Shown: positions 16,250 to 25,484, counted from the first letter of the stretch. The stretch is 64,000 nt of DNA from Glaciecola sp047250385 (GCF_047250385.1 NZ_JBLBVM010000049.1:1-64000); one strand, 5' to 3'. Made by a program: numbers and translations. Notes: a model not told the origin generated them from the letters alone.

Positions 16250-17884
16250 ATGATCACGGATGCAAAAAGCTTAATAGGCAACGAGGACATTGAAACGGAT
16301 CTATTGATCATAGGCTCTGGTCCCGCGGGTATCACTATTGCTCGAAAATTTATCGGCAGCTCTATTCGCGTCACTGTTTTAGAAAGTGGTGGCGAAACTT
16401 ATAACGCTGACACTCAAAGCCTTTATCGTGGCACTATTACTGGCACGCCTTCTGCTCCTTTAGATATTTCAAGACTTCGTTATTTTGGTGGAACATCGAA
16501 TCATTGGGCTGGCTGGTGCAGACCCTTTGAGCGCGAAGATTTTGAACAAAGAAAGGGCTGGCCCGAGAGTGGCTGGCCGATAACTCTTGACGATTTAAGC
16601 CCATACTATGATGCAGCGACTAAAGTGTGTCAGTTAGGCAGTAATGTTTTTGACAACATTGCATATTGGAAGTCGCAAGCTGGAGGCGAGCAACTTTCTG
16701 CATTAGATGTTAACGAAAACCGCCTATTTACAAGTATTTTTCAAGTAAGTCCACCAACACGATTTGCACAAGTCTATCGCAAAGATCTTCAAAATGCCGC
16801 AAACATAAACCTGATTTTGAATGCGACTGCTCTGGAAGTACTGAAATCAGATGACAGCTCAATTCACGACAAAGTGAAAAAAATAACTGGTGTGCGAGCC
16901 AGTACACTAGACAAAAGACAGTTTAGGATAAATGCAAAGGCAACCGTTATTGCGGTTGGTGGGGTTGAAACATCCCGCTTGTTATTGCTTTCAGACAAGG
17001 TTTTCCCTCAGGGCGCTGGGAATGAGAATGACATGGTGGGCCGTTATTTTATGGATCATCCATGGATTACATCTGCAGCCTATGTCAGATTTCAAAATGC
17101 TGATACAAAATTGCCTTTATATTTTGATCAAACTAAGGTCGCAAAAAGTAAAATTTTTGGCACGCTATCACCTTCGCCAAAACTAAAAGAGGCTCATCAG
17201 ATTGGAGGCTTCCGTTTATGGCTGCGCCCATCAACGGTATCAACAGCAGGTATAGACTCAGCCAGAACCATCATCGATAAATTAAAGGAAGGTGAACTGG
17301 CGGATAATTTGGGTGATCATATTTCTAATCTTTTTGCAGACTCTGGTCAGTTAGCTGATGTTGCTTACAAATCAATATTTAATGAAAAAGAATCACCATT
17401 TGGAAGTGAGCAAGATGCCGACGCACCTGTTATCGGTGCATCTATTGATCTCAATTTTGAACAACACCCAAACCCAGATAGTCGCCTCACACTTGATACT
17501 ACCGTTGATGCGCTCGGTCAACGACGTATTAAGCTCGACTGGCGACTAGATGACACAGATTGGCATACTGCTACAAAAGCTCTTCAAACAGTCGCTCAGG
17601 AGCTAGGACGCAGCAATATAGGGCGCGTTCGAGTTAAGTTAATCGGCGATAAAGCAGAATGGCCAAGCTTAATGTCAGGTAGTTTTCATCACATGGGCGG
17701 CGCGAGGATGTCGAGTGATCCTAAAAAAGGTGTGGTAGATGCCGATTGCCGTGTTCATTCAGTTGAAAATCTTTACGTTGCTGGCAGTGCCGTCTTTCCG
17801 ACTTGTGGCTTTGCAAACCCAACCTTAACCATTGTCGCGCTATCTCTAAAATTGGCTGATCATTTACATGGAGCTTTGTCATGA
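16250..17884 (+). CDS. GMC-family FAD-dependent oxidoreductase
   Basis: 544 residues from ATG 16250, which has AGGGA 6 bases upstream; a TTG at 16217 would add eleven residues without a ribosome site. The FAD-binding motif is LLIIGSGPAGITIARKF (about 17-33). The substrate-domain signature appears as FGGTSNHWAGWC near 80-92, as in gluconate and sorbitol dehydrogenase flavoprotein subunits, and the C-terminal catalytic block as HHMGGARM followed by NPTLTIVALSLKLADHL, with the conserved His and Asn. No signal peptide of its own. The next gene, overlapping by 4 bases, encodes a Tat-signal protein similar in placement to the small subunit of membrane gluconate dehydrogenases. Likely oxidises a sugar or polyol. 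Confidence 0.85.
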   Translation: MITDAKSLIGNEDIETDLLIIGSGPAGITIARKFIGSSIRVTVLESGGETYNADTQSLYRGTITGTPSAPLDISRLRYFGGTSNHWAGWCRPFEREDFEQRKGWPESGWPITLDDLSPYYDAATKVCQLGSNVFDNIAYWKSQAGGEQLSALDVNENRLFTSIFQVSPPTRFAQVYRKDLQNAANINLILNATALEVLKSDDSSIHDKVKKITGVRASTLDKRQFRINAKATVIAVGGVETSRLLLLSDKVFPQGAGNENDMVGRYFMDHPWITSAAYVRFQNADTKLPLYFDQTKVAKSKIFGTLSPSPKLKEAHQIGGFRLWLRPSTVSTAGIDSARTIIDKLKEGELADNLGDHISNLFADSGQLADVAYKSIFNEKESPFGSEQDADAPVIGASIDLNFEQHPNPDSRLTLDTTVDALGQRRIKLDWRLDDTDWHTATKALQTVAQELGRSNIGRVRVKLIGDKAEWPSLMSGSFHHMGGARMSSDPKKGVVDADCRVHSVENLYVAGSAVFPTCGFANPTLTIVALSLKLADHLHGALS

Positions 17885-18399
17885 AGGAACTTGAAACGAA
17901 GACCATTAAAAACCAAAGACATTTGAGTAGACGTTCTTTTTTATCAGCGAGTTTAGCTTTCGCAATGCTTGGCAGCATTCCCCTCTTATCAAGTAGAGTC
18001 AGTGAGAATGTAAATGAGAGTGAAACAGAGAGTGAGACAGAGAATAATACAGTTCAAACCATAGAAAAATTACTCTCAATAATGCGCGACAGGCAATCAG
18101 CTGTTTATGTAGGAAAAGCGGTATTGCGCGAACATGACTCTACTTTAAACGCGCTTGTCATTTCAATTATGAACAATTTAGGTTTGTCGTTTATAGAACT
18201 TAACTCATTCAAAAAAGCAGATTTGTTGCTTCTATTAAACACAAGAACAGCTTTAGACTTCGACACCGGCAATATTATAAACACCGAAGGTTGGATGCTA
18301 GGTCAGACTGAGGCGCAGCTTTGTTCTCTAGCAGCAAAATACCAAATGAGTTCATACACTTCTTTCGCCGAATACCCCAGCGATATTGATTATGTTTAA
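17881..18399 (+). CDS. Small Tat-signal protein, gluconate dehydrogenase subunit 3-like
   Basis: 172 residues. The N-terminus contains SRRSFLSASLAFAMLGSIPL (about 16-35), a twin-arginine signal (Arg17, Arg18) with hydrophobic core. An acidic spacer with repeated ESETE follows, then a small helical domain ending in GWMLGQTEAQLCSLAAKYQ near 138-156, a pattern that closes subunit-3 proteins of GMC dehydrogenases. It overlaps the GMC gene by 4 bases, so the two are made together. In known systems the Tat signal of the small subunit carries the signal-less flavoprotein across the membrane; applying this here is inference. The central domain is divergent, so the family call is moderate. Confidence 0.6.
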   Translation: MKELETKTIKNQRHLSRRSFLSASLAFAMLGSIPLLSSRVSENVNESETESETENNTVQTIEKLLSIMRDRQSAVYVGKAVLREHDSTLNALVISIMNNLGLSFIELNSFKKADLLLLLNTRTALDFDTGNIINTEGWMLGQTEAQLCSLAAKYQMSSYTSFAEYPSDIDYV

Positions 18400-19990
18400 A
18401 AACACCATGCAATCGCTCCCAAGGTGGTCACTCGCAAGTGGTTCTTTAATTACATTGATTATTGTTTGCTTGATCCTTACCCCTGTTATTTCAAACCAAT
18501 TTGTCCCTTTAAATGATTATCCATTCCATCTTGCGCGAATTGTTATACTTGCTGATCTAAGTAACCCTGTTTACAGCGAGTTTTATAAAGCGGGAAGCTT
18601 TTTGCTACCAAATATGGCGATGGATATGATCGCTGTGCCATTAGCTACTGTTGTAGGCGCAGAGACCGCTTCGCGCATTTTTGTAATGCTTTGTTTAGTT
18701 GTTTTACTACTGGGCACTATGCTACTGCATAATGCTGTGCACAAACGTTTCTCTCCGTTACCGTTGCTTGCAGTGGTGTTTTTATTCAATGGCATTTTTC
18801 GTTATGGATTTTTAAATTATATATTTGGTTTAGGCATTGCACTTATTGCTGCGGCAATTTGGCTAAACATGAAAGAAGGCACACGAAGAGTCCTGATTGC
18901 GCTTATATTGTCACTCCTACTCATTATGCTGCATTTTGCAGCATTTGCAGTTTATGCCGTTATTATTGGTTCGTGTGAAATATATAATACGTACTCACGT
19001 TGGAAAGTAGATGGCGCTAAAACCTCTGTGATCAAGCTTTGCCTCTCTGCGTCTCCATTTCTGCTAGCAATCTTTCTATTTCTGCTTGTATCACCTACTG
19101 CAGATGTTGCAGGTGAAGGATTAAGCGAAAAAAGCTTCGCATTTAAAGCCATTGGTTCTATTATTTTAGGCGGATTATATAGCATTTTAACCGGCATCAT
19201 CTGGCTTGACATAATCACCTACTCCCTTCTCATTTTAATTTTTGCTTTATTTTTTCTCAAAAAACGAATTAAGTTTTCACCCAGTTTATTCTTTGCATTT
19301 AGTGTAATGACAATAATTTATATTCTGCTGCCTCCAGCTATCATGGGCAGCCAATTTGCAGATGTACGTCTGGGGCCTGCAATTGCTTTGCTTTTGGTAG
19401 CGAGTATCGATATCAAACCTAATTTCACTAATAGCGATCGAGTCATAGCCACTTTCGCGCTGCTATTTTCAGTTTTAATATCTGTCGGAGTAACAAAGAA
19501 GTGGAATGAATTTGATCATGAAATATCGATCATTACTCGTATATTCGAAAAAACAGAAACGGGTTCGACCGTTTTTAGCGCAACAGCTCAACCTAATACC
19601 TATTTAATAACAGACACCAATGAGCGCCGAGAAGCGTGGGCGCCACCGTTAAAGCATGTGGCCTCTTATGCCGTTTTAAGCGCACCTAGATTTGTTCCCA
19701 TGACTTTTGTTGATCCAACCAAACAGCCTTTAAATGTAACCAACAATTATCAAACCATAAAAAACTTCCAAACTGATAACCCCAGAAAAACATATACCGC
19801 AACCGAGTTAGAAAAATTCATACTGGAAATCAGCAATCAATTAACGAGTAGCGATTGGCCTAAGTTAGAGAATGTTTACTTATTTGTTGCGGGGTTTGAT
19901 CGAATAAAAGGCGACTTCAACATGCCTGAGATCGGCAGTTCGGCTGAGCTTACTGAATTTAACAATCATGCACTGATAAAAATAAAATAA
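18392..19990 (+). CDS. Polytopic membrane protein, possibly GT-C-type glycosyltransferase
   Basis: 532 residues from ATG 18392 (a TTG two codons earlier is possible); it overlaps the Tat-protein gene by 8 bases. About ten to twelve membrane helices occupy residues 15-370, followed by a C-terminal hydrophilic domain of some 140 residues. The first periplasmic loop has VPLNDYPFHLARI near residue 40; an acidic residue in that loop followed by HLAR is frequent in GT-C-like membrane enzymes that use lipid-linked sugars. No specific family recognised. Context with a UbiA fusion, DPM-like GT2 and oxidoreductases favours a lipid-sugar-dependent transferase, but this is not shown by sequence. Confidence 0.6.
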   Translation: MFKNTMQSLPRWSLASGSLITLIIVCLILTPVISNQFVPLNDYPFHLARIVILADLSNPVYSEFYKAGSFLLPNMAMDMIAVPLATVVGAETASRIFVMLCLVVLLLGTMLLHNAVHKRFSPLPLLAVVFLFNGIFRYGFLNYIFGLGIALIAAAIWLNMKEGTRRVLIALILSLLLIMLHFAAFAVYAVIIGSCEIYNTYSRWKVDGAKTSVIKLCLSASPFLLAIFLFLLVSPTADVAGEGLSEKSFAFKAIGSIILGGLYSILTGIIWLDIITYSLLILIFALFFLKKRIKFSPSLFFAFSVMTIIYILLPPAIMGSQFADVRLGPAIALLLVASIDIKPNFTNSDRVIATFALLFSVLISVGVTKKWNEFDHEISIITRIFEKTETGSTVFSATAQPNTYLITDTNERREAWAPPLKHVASYAVLSAPRFVPMTFVDPTKQPLNVTNNYQTIKNFQTDNPRKTYTATELEKFILEISNQLTSSDWPKLENVYLFVAGFDRIKGDFNMPEIGSSAELTEFNNHALIKIK

Positions 19991-19995
19991 TACTT

Positions 19996-21150
19996 ATGCT
20001 GAAAAAACAAAATTACGACATTGTCATTGTAGGTGCTGGGTTTTATGGTTGCTCAATTGCCGTGGAACTGCTTAAGCAGGGCCGCACTGTCGCTATACTT
20101 GAGAAAGAATCAGACATAATGCAACGCGCATCTTATACGAATCAAGCTCGTATTCACCAAGGGTATCATTATCCTAGAAGTATCCTGACGGCGCTGCGCT
20201 CACAAACAAATTTTGATAAATTTATCACTGAATTTAGTGGCTGTGTGTACGACCAATTTGATAAATATTATGCCATCGCGAAAACATCATCGAAAGTAAA
20301 TGCAGAGCAATTTAGACAATTTTGTAATCGCATAAATGCTCCCATTGAGAAGGCACCGAAAAACGTCAGTGCACTATTTAACCCCAATTTAATTGAGCAA
20401 GTATTTAAAGTTCGAGAGTATGCGTTCGATGCCCTTAAGCTCAAGAATATTTTGTTGAATTTACTCGAGCAGCAAAAAGTTGATGTTGGTCTAGCCTGTG
20501 AAGTAATGAAAGTAAAACAATCAAGTAAAGGCTTAAGCTTAAACTACACTCAACTGGGAGAAGAAAACAGCCTTGAAACCAGATATGTTCTAAATTGTAC
20601 TTACTCTGGAATTAATCAGCTTAATCAAGCTTCAGAAATTCCCATTGTGCCTTTAAAGCATGAACTGACTGAAATGGCATTGATGCAAATGCCAGACGAA
20701 TTAGAAAAATCAGGTTTCACTGTAATGGACGGACCGTTTTTTAGCATTATGCCCTTTCCTGCACGCGGCCTTCATTCTTTAAGTCATGTGCGCTACACAC
20801 CGCATTGCTTCTGGCTGGATGATTCTGATAAAAAATTTGTAGACACTAAACAATTTATTAAAAACCATGCATACGTTAATCAACAAAAAGTAAAAAGCTA
20901 TCACGTGCATATGCTAAATGATGCACAGCGTTATTTACCAGCACTAAGAGAATGTAAGTATGTTGATTCAATTTGGGAAATTAAGACGATATTACCTCAA
21001 AGTGAAATAGACGACAGTAGACCAATTCTTTTTAAGCGAAATCAGAAGCTTGCAAATGTTGTGTCTGTAATGGGTGGCAAAATTGACAATATTTTTGATA
21101 TTAGGGATAAACTAAATGAGTTACTGGACGACGAGTGGAGTGCACCATGA
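19996..21150 (+). CDS. FAD-dependent oxidoreductase, DAO family
   Basis: 384 residues. The N-terminal Rossmann motif is YDIVIVGAGFYGCSIAVELL (about 7-26), followed by VAILEKESDIMQRASYTNQA and RIHQGYHYPRS, the usual FAD-pyrophosphate and isoalloxazine-proximal blocks of DAO/L-2-hydroxyglutarate-oxidase-like enzymes. The C-terminus VVSVMGGKIDNIFDIRDKL matches the closing FAD-contact segment. Cytoplasmic with no signal peptide. It follows the membrane protein by 5 bases and overlaps the next GT2 by 4, so it is in the same operon. Substrate unknown; a hydroxyl of a nucleotide- or lipid-linked sugar is a reasonable guess from context only. Confidence 0.75.
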   Translation: MLKKQNYDIVIVGAGFYGCSIAVELLKQGRTVAILEKESDIMQRASYTNQARIHQGYHYPRSILTALRSQTNFDKFITEFSGCVYDQFDKYYAIAKTSSKVNAEQFRQFCNRINAPIEKAPKNVSALFNPNLIEQVFKVREYAFDALKLKNILLNLLEQQKVDVGLACEVMKVKQSSKGLSLNYTQLGEENSLETRYVLNCTYSGINQLNQASEIPIVPLKHELTEMALMQMPDELEKSGFTVMDGPFFSIMPFPARGLHSLSHVRYTPHCFWLDDSDKKFVDTKQFIKNHAYVNQQKVKSYHVHMLNDAQRYLPALRECKYVDSIWEIKTILPQSEIDDSRPILFKRNQKLANVVSVMGGKIDNIFDIRDKLNELLDDEWSAP

Positions 21151-22151
21151 AAATTGATAAATTTGTATCTGTTATTTCCCCCTTGTACAACAATGAAGAC
21201 TCGATACTTCAATTTATCGACGACACCATATCCGTTTTAAAAGAAAACTATACTAATTATGAACTGGTACTTGTTGATGATAACTCGCGGGATAAAACAG
21301 TAGCGCTAGTGATGTCTGTGCTTGATAGGTACGAAGGGATAAGGTTGCTCAGATTATCTAGAGAATTCGGTGAGGAAATTGCAATTACTGCTGGGCTAGA
21401 ATCTGTTATCGGCGATTTTACAATCGTAATGTTACCGCATATTGACCCTCAAGGTGCTATCCCAGAAATGGTCAAGAACTGCATTGAGGGCTCTGACATT
21501 GTGTATGGTGTACGAGCTATTCCAGCCGAAGAAAAATGGATTACCCGAAAGATTAAGGACCTGTTCTTTTGGTATTCAAATAGGATTCTAAAACTGGGCC
21601 TGATGAAGAACGTCACTCAATTCAGTTGCATGAGCCGACAGGCCGTTAATGCAATTATTCAAATTAAAGATAGCTATCGGTATTTGCGCTTATCTAGTTC
21701 TTTAGTGGGCTACGATCGTCAACCACTCATTTATCACCCCATTAAACGAGGGCGAAACTCGCGTGAACGAAGCTTCTTTAAAACGCTGAATATAGCCTTA
21801 ACGCTAATTGTAGAAAACTCTACTCACCCTTTACGTTTTGTTAGTTGGTTAGGTTTGTTTGCCGCCTTGAGCAATCTTATTTACATTGTGTACATTGTAT
21901 TAATTTACCTGTTTAAAGAAGACGTCATGCCCGGTTGGACGACCCTTTCACTGCAAAATGCTAGTCAGTTTTTTGTTATAGCTCTTATACTAACCGCTTT
22001 GTGCGAATATACAGGGCGTGTTCTCGGTCGACTGCAAAATAGGCCTTTGTATTATCAAAAGAATGAAAAAAATAGTAGCTTGTTACTCACAGAAAAAGAT
22101 CGACCAAATATTGTAGAAGAATCGGTTTCCACCGATGTGTTATCGGATTGA
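21147..22151 (+). CDS. GT2 glycosyltransferase with two C-terminal membrane helices (GtrB-like)
   Basis: 334 residues from ATG 21147, which overlaps the upstream stop as ATGA; an earlier in-frame codon at 21135 is less likely. The GT-A domain begins FVSVISPLYNNEDSILQFI, continues YELVLVDDNSRDKTVALV and FTIVMLPHIDPQGAIPEMV. In the last segment the usual DADLQ of GtrB/DPM proteins reads HIDPQ, so only one acidic residue remains. Two helices near 233-255 and 270-295 anchor it, as in GtrB and DpmA. Predicted role: transfer of a sugar from a nucleotide donor to polyprenyl phosphate on the cytoplasmic face. Confidence 0.75.
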   Translation: MKIDKFVSVISPLYNNEDSILQFIDDTISVLKENYTNYELVLVDDNSRDKTVALVMSVLDRYEGIRLLRLSREFGEEIAITAGLESVIGDFTIVMLPHIDPQGAIPEMVKNCIEGSDIVYGVRAIPAEEKWITRKIKDLFFWYSNRILKLGLMKNVTQFSCMSRQAVNAIIQIKDSYRYLRLSSSLVGYDRQPLIYHPIKRGRNSRERSFFKTLNIALTLIVENSTHPLRFVSWLGLFAALSNLIYIVYIVLIYLFKEDVMPGWTTLSLQNASQFFVIALILTALCEYTGRVLGRLQNRPLYYQKNEKNSSLLLTEKDRPNIVEESVSTDVLSD

Positions 22152-22188
22152 GCTGAAACATAATTACAAGAAGTAAGGATATAGCAAA

Positions 22189-22962
22189 ATGTCAAAAGCA
22201 TTGATTGGATACACGGGCTTTGTAGGAAGTAACTTGTTAAAACAGCAACAATTTGATGATTGTTATAACTCAAGCAATATTCATCAAATCGCGGGAAAGG
22301 AATACGAGCAAATCATATGTGCTGGCGTATCGGCTGTAAAATGGATGGCTAATCGTGAACCTGAAAAAGATCGTGAAAACATTCAAAGCCTAATGGCTCA
22401 TCTAAAACAAGTCAAAGCTGATAAGTTCATCTTAATATCTACAGTAGATGTATACCCAGTGCCTATAAACGTTGACGAAAAAACCGAGGTTCATTTAGAC
22501 GAATGCCAACCGTATGGTAAACATCGATTGGAATTAGAGTATTTTGTAAAAAATGATTTTGATTCAGTTGTAATTCGCCTGCCAGGGCTTTTTGGAACGG
22601 GTTTGAAGAAGAATATTATTTATGATTTTTTGAACGACAATGATGTGGATAAAATAAACCCAAATGGCAGTTTTCAGTTTTATAACCTTGATCACTTAAC
22701 GAAAGATATCAACATCGCATTAAAAAATTCGTTAACGACGCTGAATATCAGCTGTGAACCGATTGGCGTGCAAGAAGTTGCCGAAGTTTGCCTAGGACAT
22801 AAGTTAGCTAAAAGTGCTTCAAGCGGCGTAAGTTACGACTACAAAAGCCTATACGCTACTCTCTTTGGAGGGAGTCATGGGTACCTATACAATAAACAGG
22901 AAGTGATAGCCGATTTAGTGGCTTATAAGCAAGAGTATATGGCGACAAGTGAAAAAGGATAG
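22189..22962 (+). CDS. NAD-dependent epimerase/dehydratase-like SDR (atypical active site)
   Basis: 257 residues, shorter than most extended SDRs (about 310-340). The nucleotide motif is GYTGFVG (about 7-13). FILISTVDVYP near 83-93 is the catalytic serine/threonine strand. The expected YxxxK is read as YGKHR near 108-112, so the usual Lys position is Arg. VIRLPGLFGTGLKKNIIYD follows as in nucleotide-sugar dehydratases and reductases. The last gene of the plus-strand operon started at 16250, after a 37-base gap with AAGGAT near the start. It may be a reductase working on the product of the flavoenzymes upstream; the altered Lys makes activity uncertain. Confidence 0.65.
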   Translation: MSKALIGYTGFVGSNLLKQQQFDDCYNSSNIHQIAGKEYEQIICAGVSAVKWMANREPEKDRENIQSLMAHLKQVKADKFILISTVDVYPVPINVDEKTEVHLDECQPYGKHRLELEYFVKNDFDSVVIRLPGLFGTGLKKNIIYDFLNDNDVDKINPNGSFQFYNLDHLTKDINIALKNSLTTLNISCEPIGVQEVAEVCLGHKLAKSASSGVSYDYKSLYATLFGGSHGYLYNKQEVIADLVAYKQEYMATSEKG

Positions 22963-22987
22963 CCTTGAACCTGCCATTAGTTAGCTA

Positions 22988-24322
22988 TCAATCGATGTAA
23001 TTCGCTGCAGCACGCAATTTGATTGATTGTAGAGTTTCTCGAATAGTTGCCTCACTCAAGTAATAGCCATTGATAATGATACCGGCGGGATCTTCAAAAG
23101 CTCTAAGATCTTTTAAAGGGTTATTTTTTAATATTATGAGATCAGCTTCATAGCCAGCTTTTACCTGACCAACCTTAAAATAGGGACTTAGGAGACTGCC
23201 AGCATTCACTGTCGCAGACTCAATAACCTGCGCTGGACTCATGCCGCTGGCTTGCATTTCCAACATTTCTGGCACGACGGAGGCGCCCGCGACACTGAAG
23301 GTTTGTGGTGAGTCAGTGCCAAAATATATTTTAACTCCAGCTCTTTGCATGGCTCCAAGTAACTTTCTTCGGTTCTCAACTAATATATCTACGTCATATT
23401 CACCCAAAAGCTTTTTTAGGAAAACCTTTACTTCAGCTATAATCGGCAGTTCATACCCATCTATCCAGTTTTCAAGCAATTCATTGCTGACATACTCTAG
23501 TCCTTTGGTCTGCATCAACTCATCCAAAGATGCCGTCTTTAGTATTACTTCCCAAACCTTCATTGTGGGCACAATTCCCACCTTTGCATCCCGCGTCTTA
23601 TGAGCCAAAAGATTCAATTCTTTCGAAGTTAATAAGCGGTATTCGCCAGCTCCACCTTCGAGGTAACCGTCTAAATGTTCAATTGTTTGCTGCCCTGCAT
23701 TTAGAACGCGATCCAAACCGACCGCCATAGGTACATGACCAATTACAGGCATATTGTGGACCTTAGCTGTTTTGATAATCGCGTTATAAACCTCTATGGT
23801 TAGGCCATTATATACTTTGACTAATTGCCAACCTTGTCTTGCATATTCTTCAATTCGAGCAACCGCTTCTTCTACTGATTTTGTATTGCCTCCTGAGAAG
23901 CCAGGTCCAGCCATGATAAAATCTGGCGCTAATATCTTTTCTTTTTCAATTCTTTCAAGCAAATCAAGTTGCGCTGGGCCACCAAGCACGCTGCGAACGG
24001 TGGTTACACCATGAGTGACAAACAGGGCTAGAAGGTCATCTACTTCCTTACCTTTATATTCTCGTGTAGGAAGATGACCATGCATTTCTATTATGCCCGG
24101 AACCACATAACATCCCTTGCACTCAATAACTTTTATATCCGAAGTTAAAGTGTGAGGGGCCTTGTCACTAACAGATGTAATTTCTCCATTCTCGATGGTA
24201 ATAACTTGATTACTGATGAATGGTTGATTGCCTCCAACGTATACGTGGGCGCCAGAGACGACGATTTGAGCTTGTAGGAATGCAGGGCAAAGTAAGATTA
24301 GAATAGTTGCTATAATTTTCAT
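22988..24322 (-). CDS. Secreted metal-dependent amidohydrolase
   Basis: 444 residues from ATG 24322 with GGAA 6 bases upstream. A Sec signal (KIIATILILLCPAFLQA) precedes the mature protein. The amidohydrolase barrel shows IEMHGHLP near residue 85 (metal-binding HxH), GHVPMAVG near 195, IEHLDGY near 213 and YFGTDSP near 327 (catalytic Asp), with the urease-like beta-sandwich formed by both termini (VGQVKAGYEADLIILKNNPL near the C-terminus). This is the imidazolonepropionase/Xaa-Pro dipeptidase-like branch, often periplasmic in marine bacteria. It is on the opposite strand to its neighbours and has no evident link to polysaccharide synthesis. Confidence 0.85.
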   Translation of the reverse strand: MKIIATILILLCPAFLQAQIVVSGAHVYVGGNQPFISNQVITIENGEITSVSDKAPHTLTSDIKVIECKGCYVVPGIIEMHGHLPTREYKGKEVDDLLALFVTHGVTTVRSVLGGPAQLDLLERIEKEKILAPDFIMAGPGFSGGNTKSVEEAVARIEEYARQGWQLVKVYNGLTIEVYNAIIKTAKVHNMPVIGHVPMAVGLDRVLNAGQQTIEHLDGYLEGGAGEYRLLTSKELNLLAHKTRDAKVGIVPTMKVWEVILKTASLDELMQTKGLEYVSNELLENWIDGYELPIIAEVKVFLKKLLGEYDVDILVENRRKLLGAMQRAGVKIYFGTDSPQTFSVAGASVVPEMLEMQASGMSPAQVIESATVNAGSLLSPYFKVGQVKAGYEADLIILKNNPLKDLRAFEDPAGIIINGYYLSEATIRETLQSIKLRAAANYID

Positions 24323-24517
24323 ATTTATTTCCAAAGTCCTGCCTAGATTGAATGTGTTTTATTAAAATACAGCTTTTTTGATTAATGGAAATACAACTTA
24401 CCCCTGACTAAAAAGGACGAACCATGTCTAGGTTGTTATTGGCGATTCAATAATTACTTTATAGTCGATTATTATTAGACTATCATTCGTTACCCAATTT
24501 TTGAAAGAGCTTGTATC

Positions 24518-25444
24518 TTGTTAGCAGAAAAAATTATAAAGCGTGTCAACAAATTCTTATTTGATCGTGCCTCCAAGGGTGTCCTAAACACGCCTCAGTG
24601 TAATTTGACAAGTAATACCGATTATCAAATTGTTATTGTTAGTCAGGTTTATTCTGCAGCCGTAATGATGACATTGTTAGCTCTTAAATCTTTTATCTTA
24701 AACTTAAAAATCAAGGTACGCTTAGATCTTATAGATGATGGTAGTTTAACCGAAACGGATAAGGAAATTTATAAACAACACTTCTCTGAAGTCAACATTA
24801 TCCCTATGGATTCAGTTGAGTTAAACGGTTGTCCACAGGGCGGATGTTGGGAAAGGTTGTGTTACATACTCAAAGTCGCTAAAACTGATTACGTTATCCA
24901 AGTCGATACTGACACACTCACAATAAATAACCTTTCTGAAATAGAAGAGTGCATCGCAAACAACACAGCCTTTGTTATCAGTGGCCCGAAGTGGCTTTCT
25001 CCAATTCCTGCGGTTGAAATGGCAAAAACAGCACAAAGCTGGAAAAACCCACATGTACAATCTAGTGCAGAATCGCTATTTGACGAACTGGAAAGTATTG
25101 ATCTGATTGAGTATTGCCGTGGCTGTGCTGCATTTGCTAGTTTTCCCAAGGGCATTGATATGATGCCGGAACTAAGCAAGTTCTCTAAGGAGATGGAACA
25201 AAAACTTGGTGCTAGTAAATGGAATGAATGGGGTTCAGAACAATTATCTAGTAACGTAATCATCTCATTAACAGACAAACCGTCTATATTGCCATGGCCA
25301 AAATATCAAAATTATGGCTTCCCATTTGATGATAACCTTGATATCACTGAATTCAGCGTCATTCATTTTGTAGGCAGCCATCGCTATGACAAAGGGACCT
25401 ATAAAAGGCTCGCAAAAAAGGTCATAACTAACCTTTCTGTATAA
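24518..25444 (+). CDS. GT-A-fold glycosyltransferase-like protein
   Basis: 308 residues from a TTG start. The central segment YQIVIVSQVYSAAVMMTLL, LRLDLIDDGSLT-like strand (read as VRLDLIDDGSLTE near 67-79) and YVIQVDTDTLTI near 125-136 give the GT-A core with a DTD metal site. The C-terminal WGSEQLSSNVIIS and IHFVGSHRYDKG resemble family-8-like acceptor blocks with a late His ligand. No membrane segment or signal. It starts a plus-strand run with a flippase and further transferases. Family number cannot be fixed by eye; donor and linkage unknown. Confidence 0.6.
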   Translation: MLAEKIIKRVNKFLFDRASKGVLNTPQCNLTSNTDYQIVIVSQVYSAAVMMTLLALKSFILNLKIKVRLDLIDDGSLTETDKEIYKQHFSEVNIIPMDSVELNGCPQGGCWERLCYILKVAKTDYVIQVDTDTLTINNLSEIEECIANNTAFVISGPKWLSPIPAVEMAKTAQSWKNPHVQSSAESLFDELESIDLIEYCRGCAAFASFPKGIDMMPELSKFSKEMEQKLGASKWNEWGSEQLSSNVIISLTDKPSILPWPKYQNYGFPFDDNLDITEFSVIHFVGSHRYDKGTYKRLAKKVITNLSV

Positions 25445-25484
25445 CGCTCAAACGATTACCTACATTCAAGATTGTAAAAACAGT

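Noticed and set aside
23241..24014. Several open frames on the plus strand
   Set aside because: They are antisense to the amidohydrolase, which has full catalytic motifs and a signal peptide.
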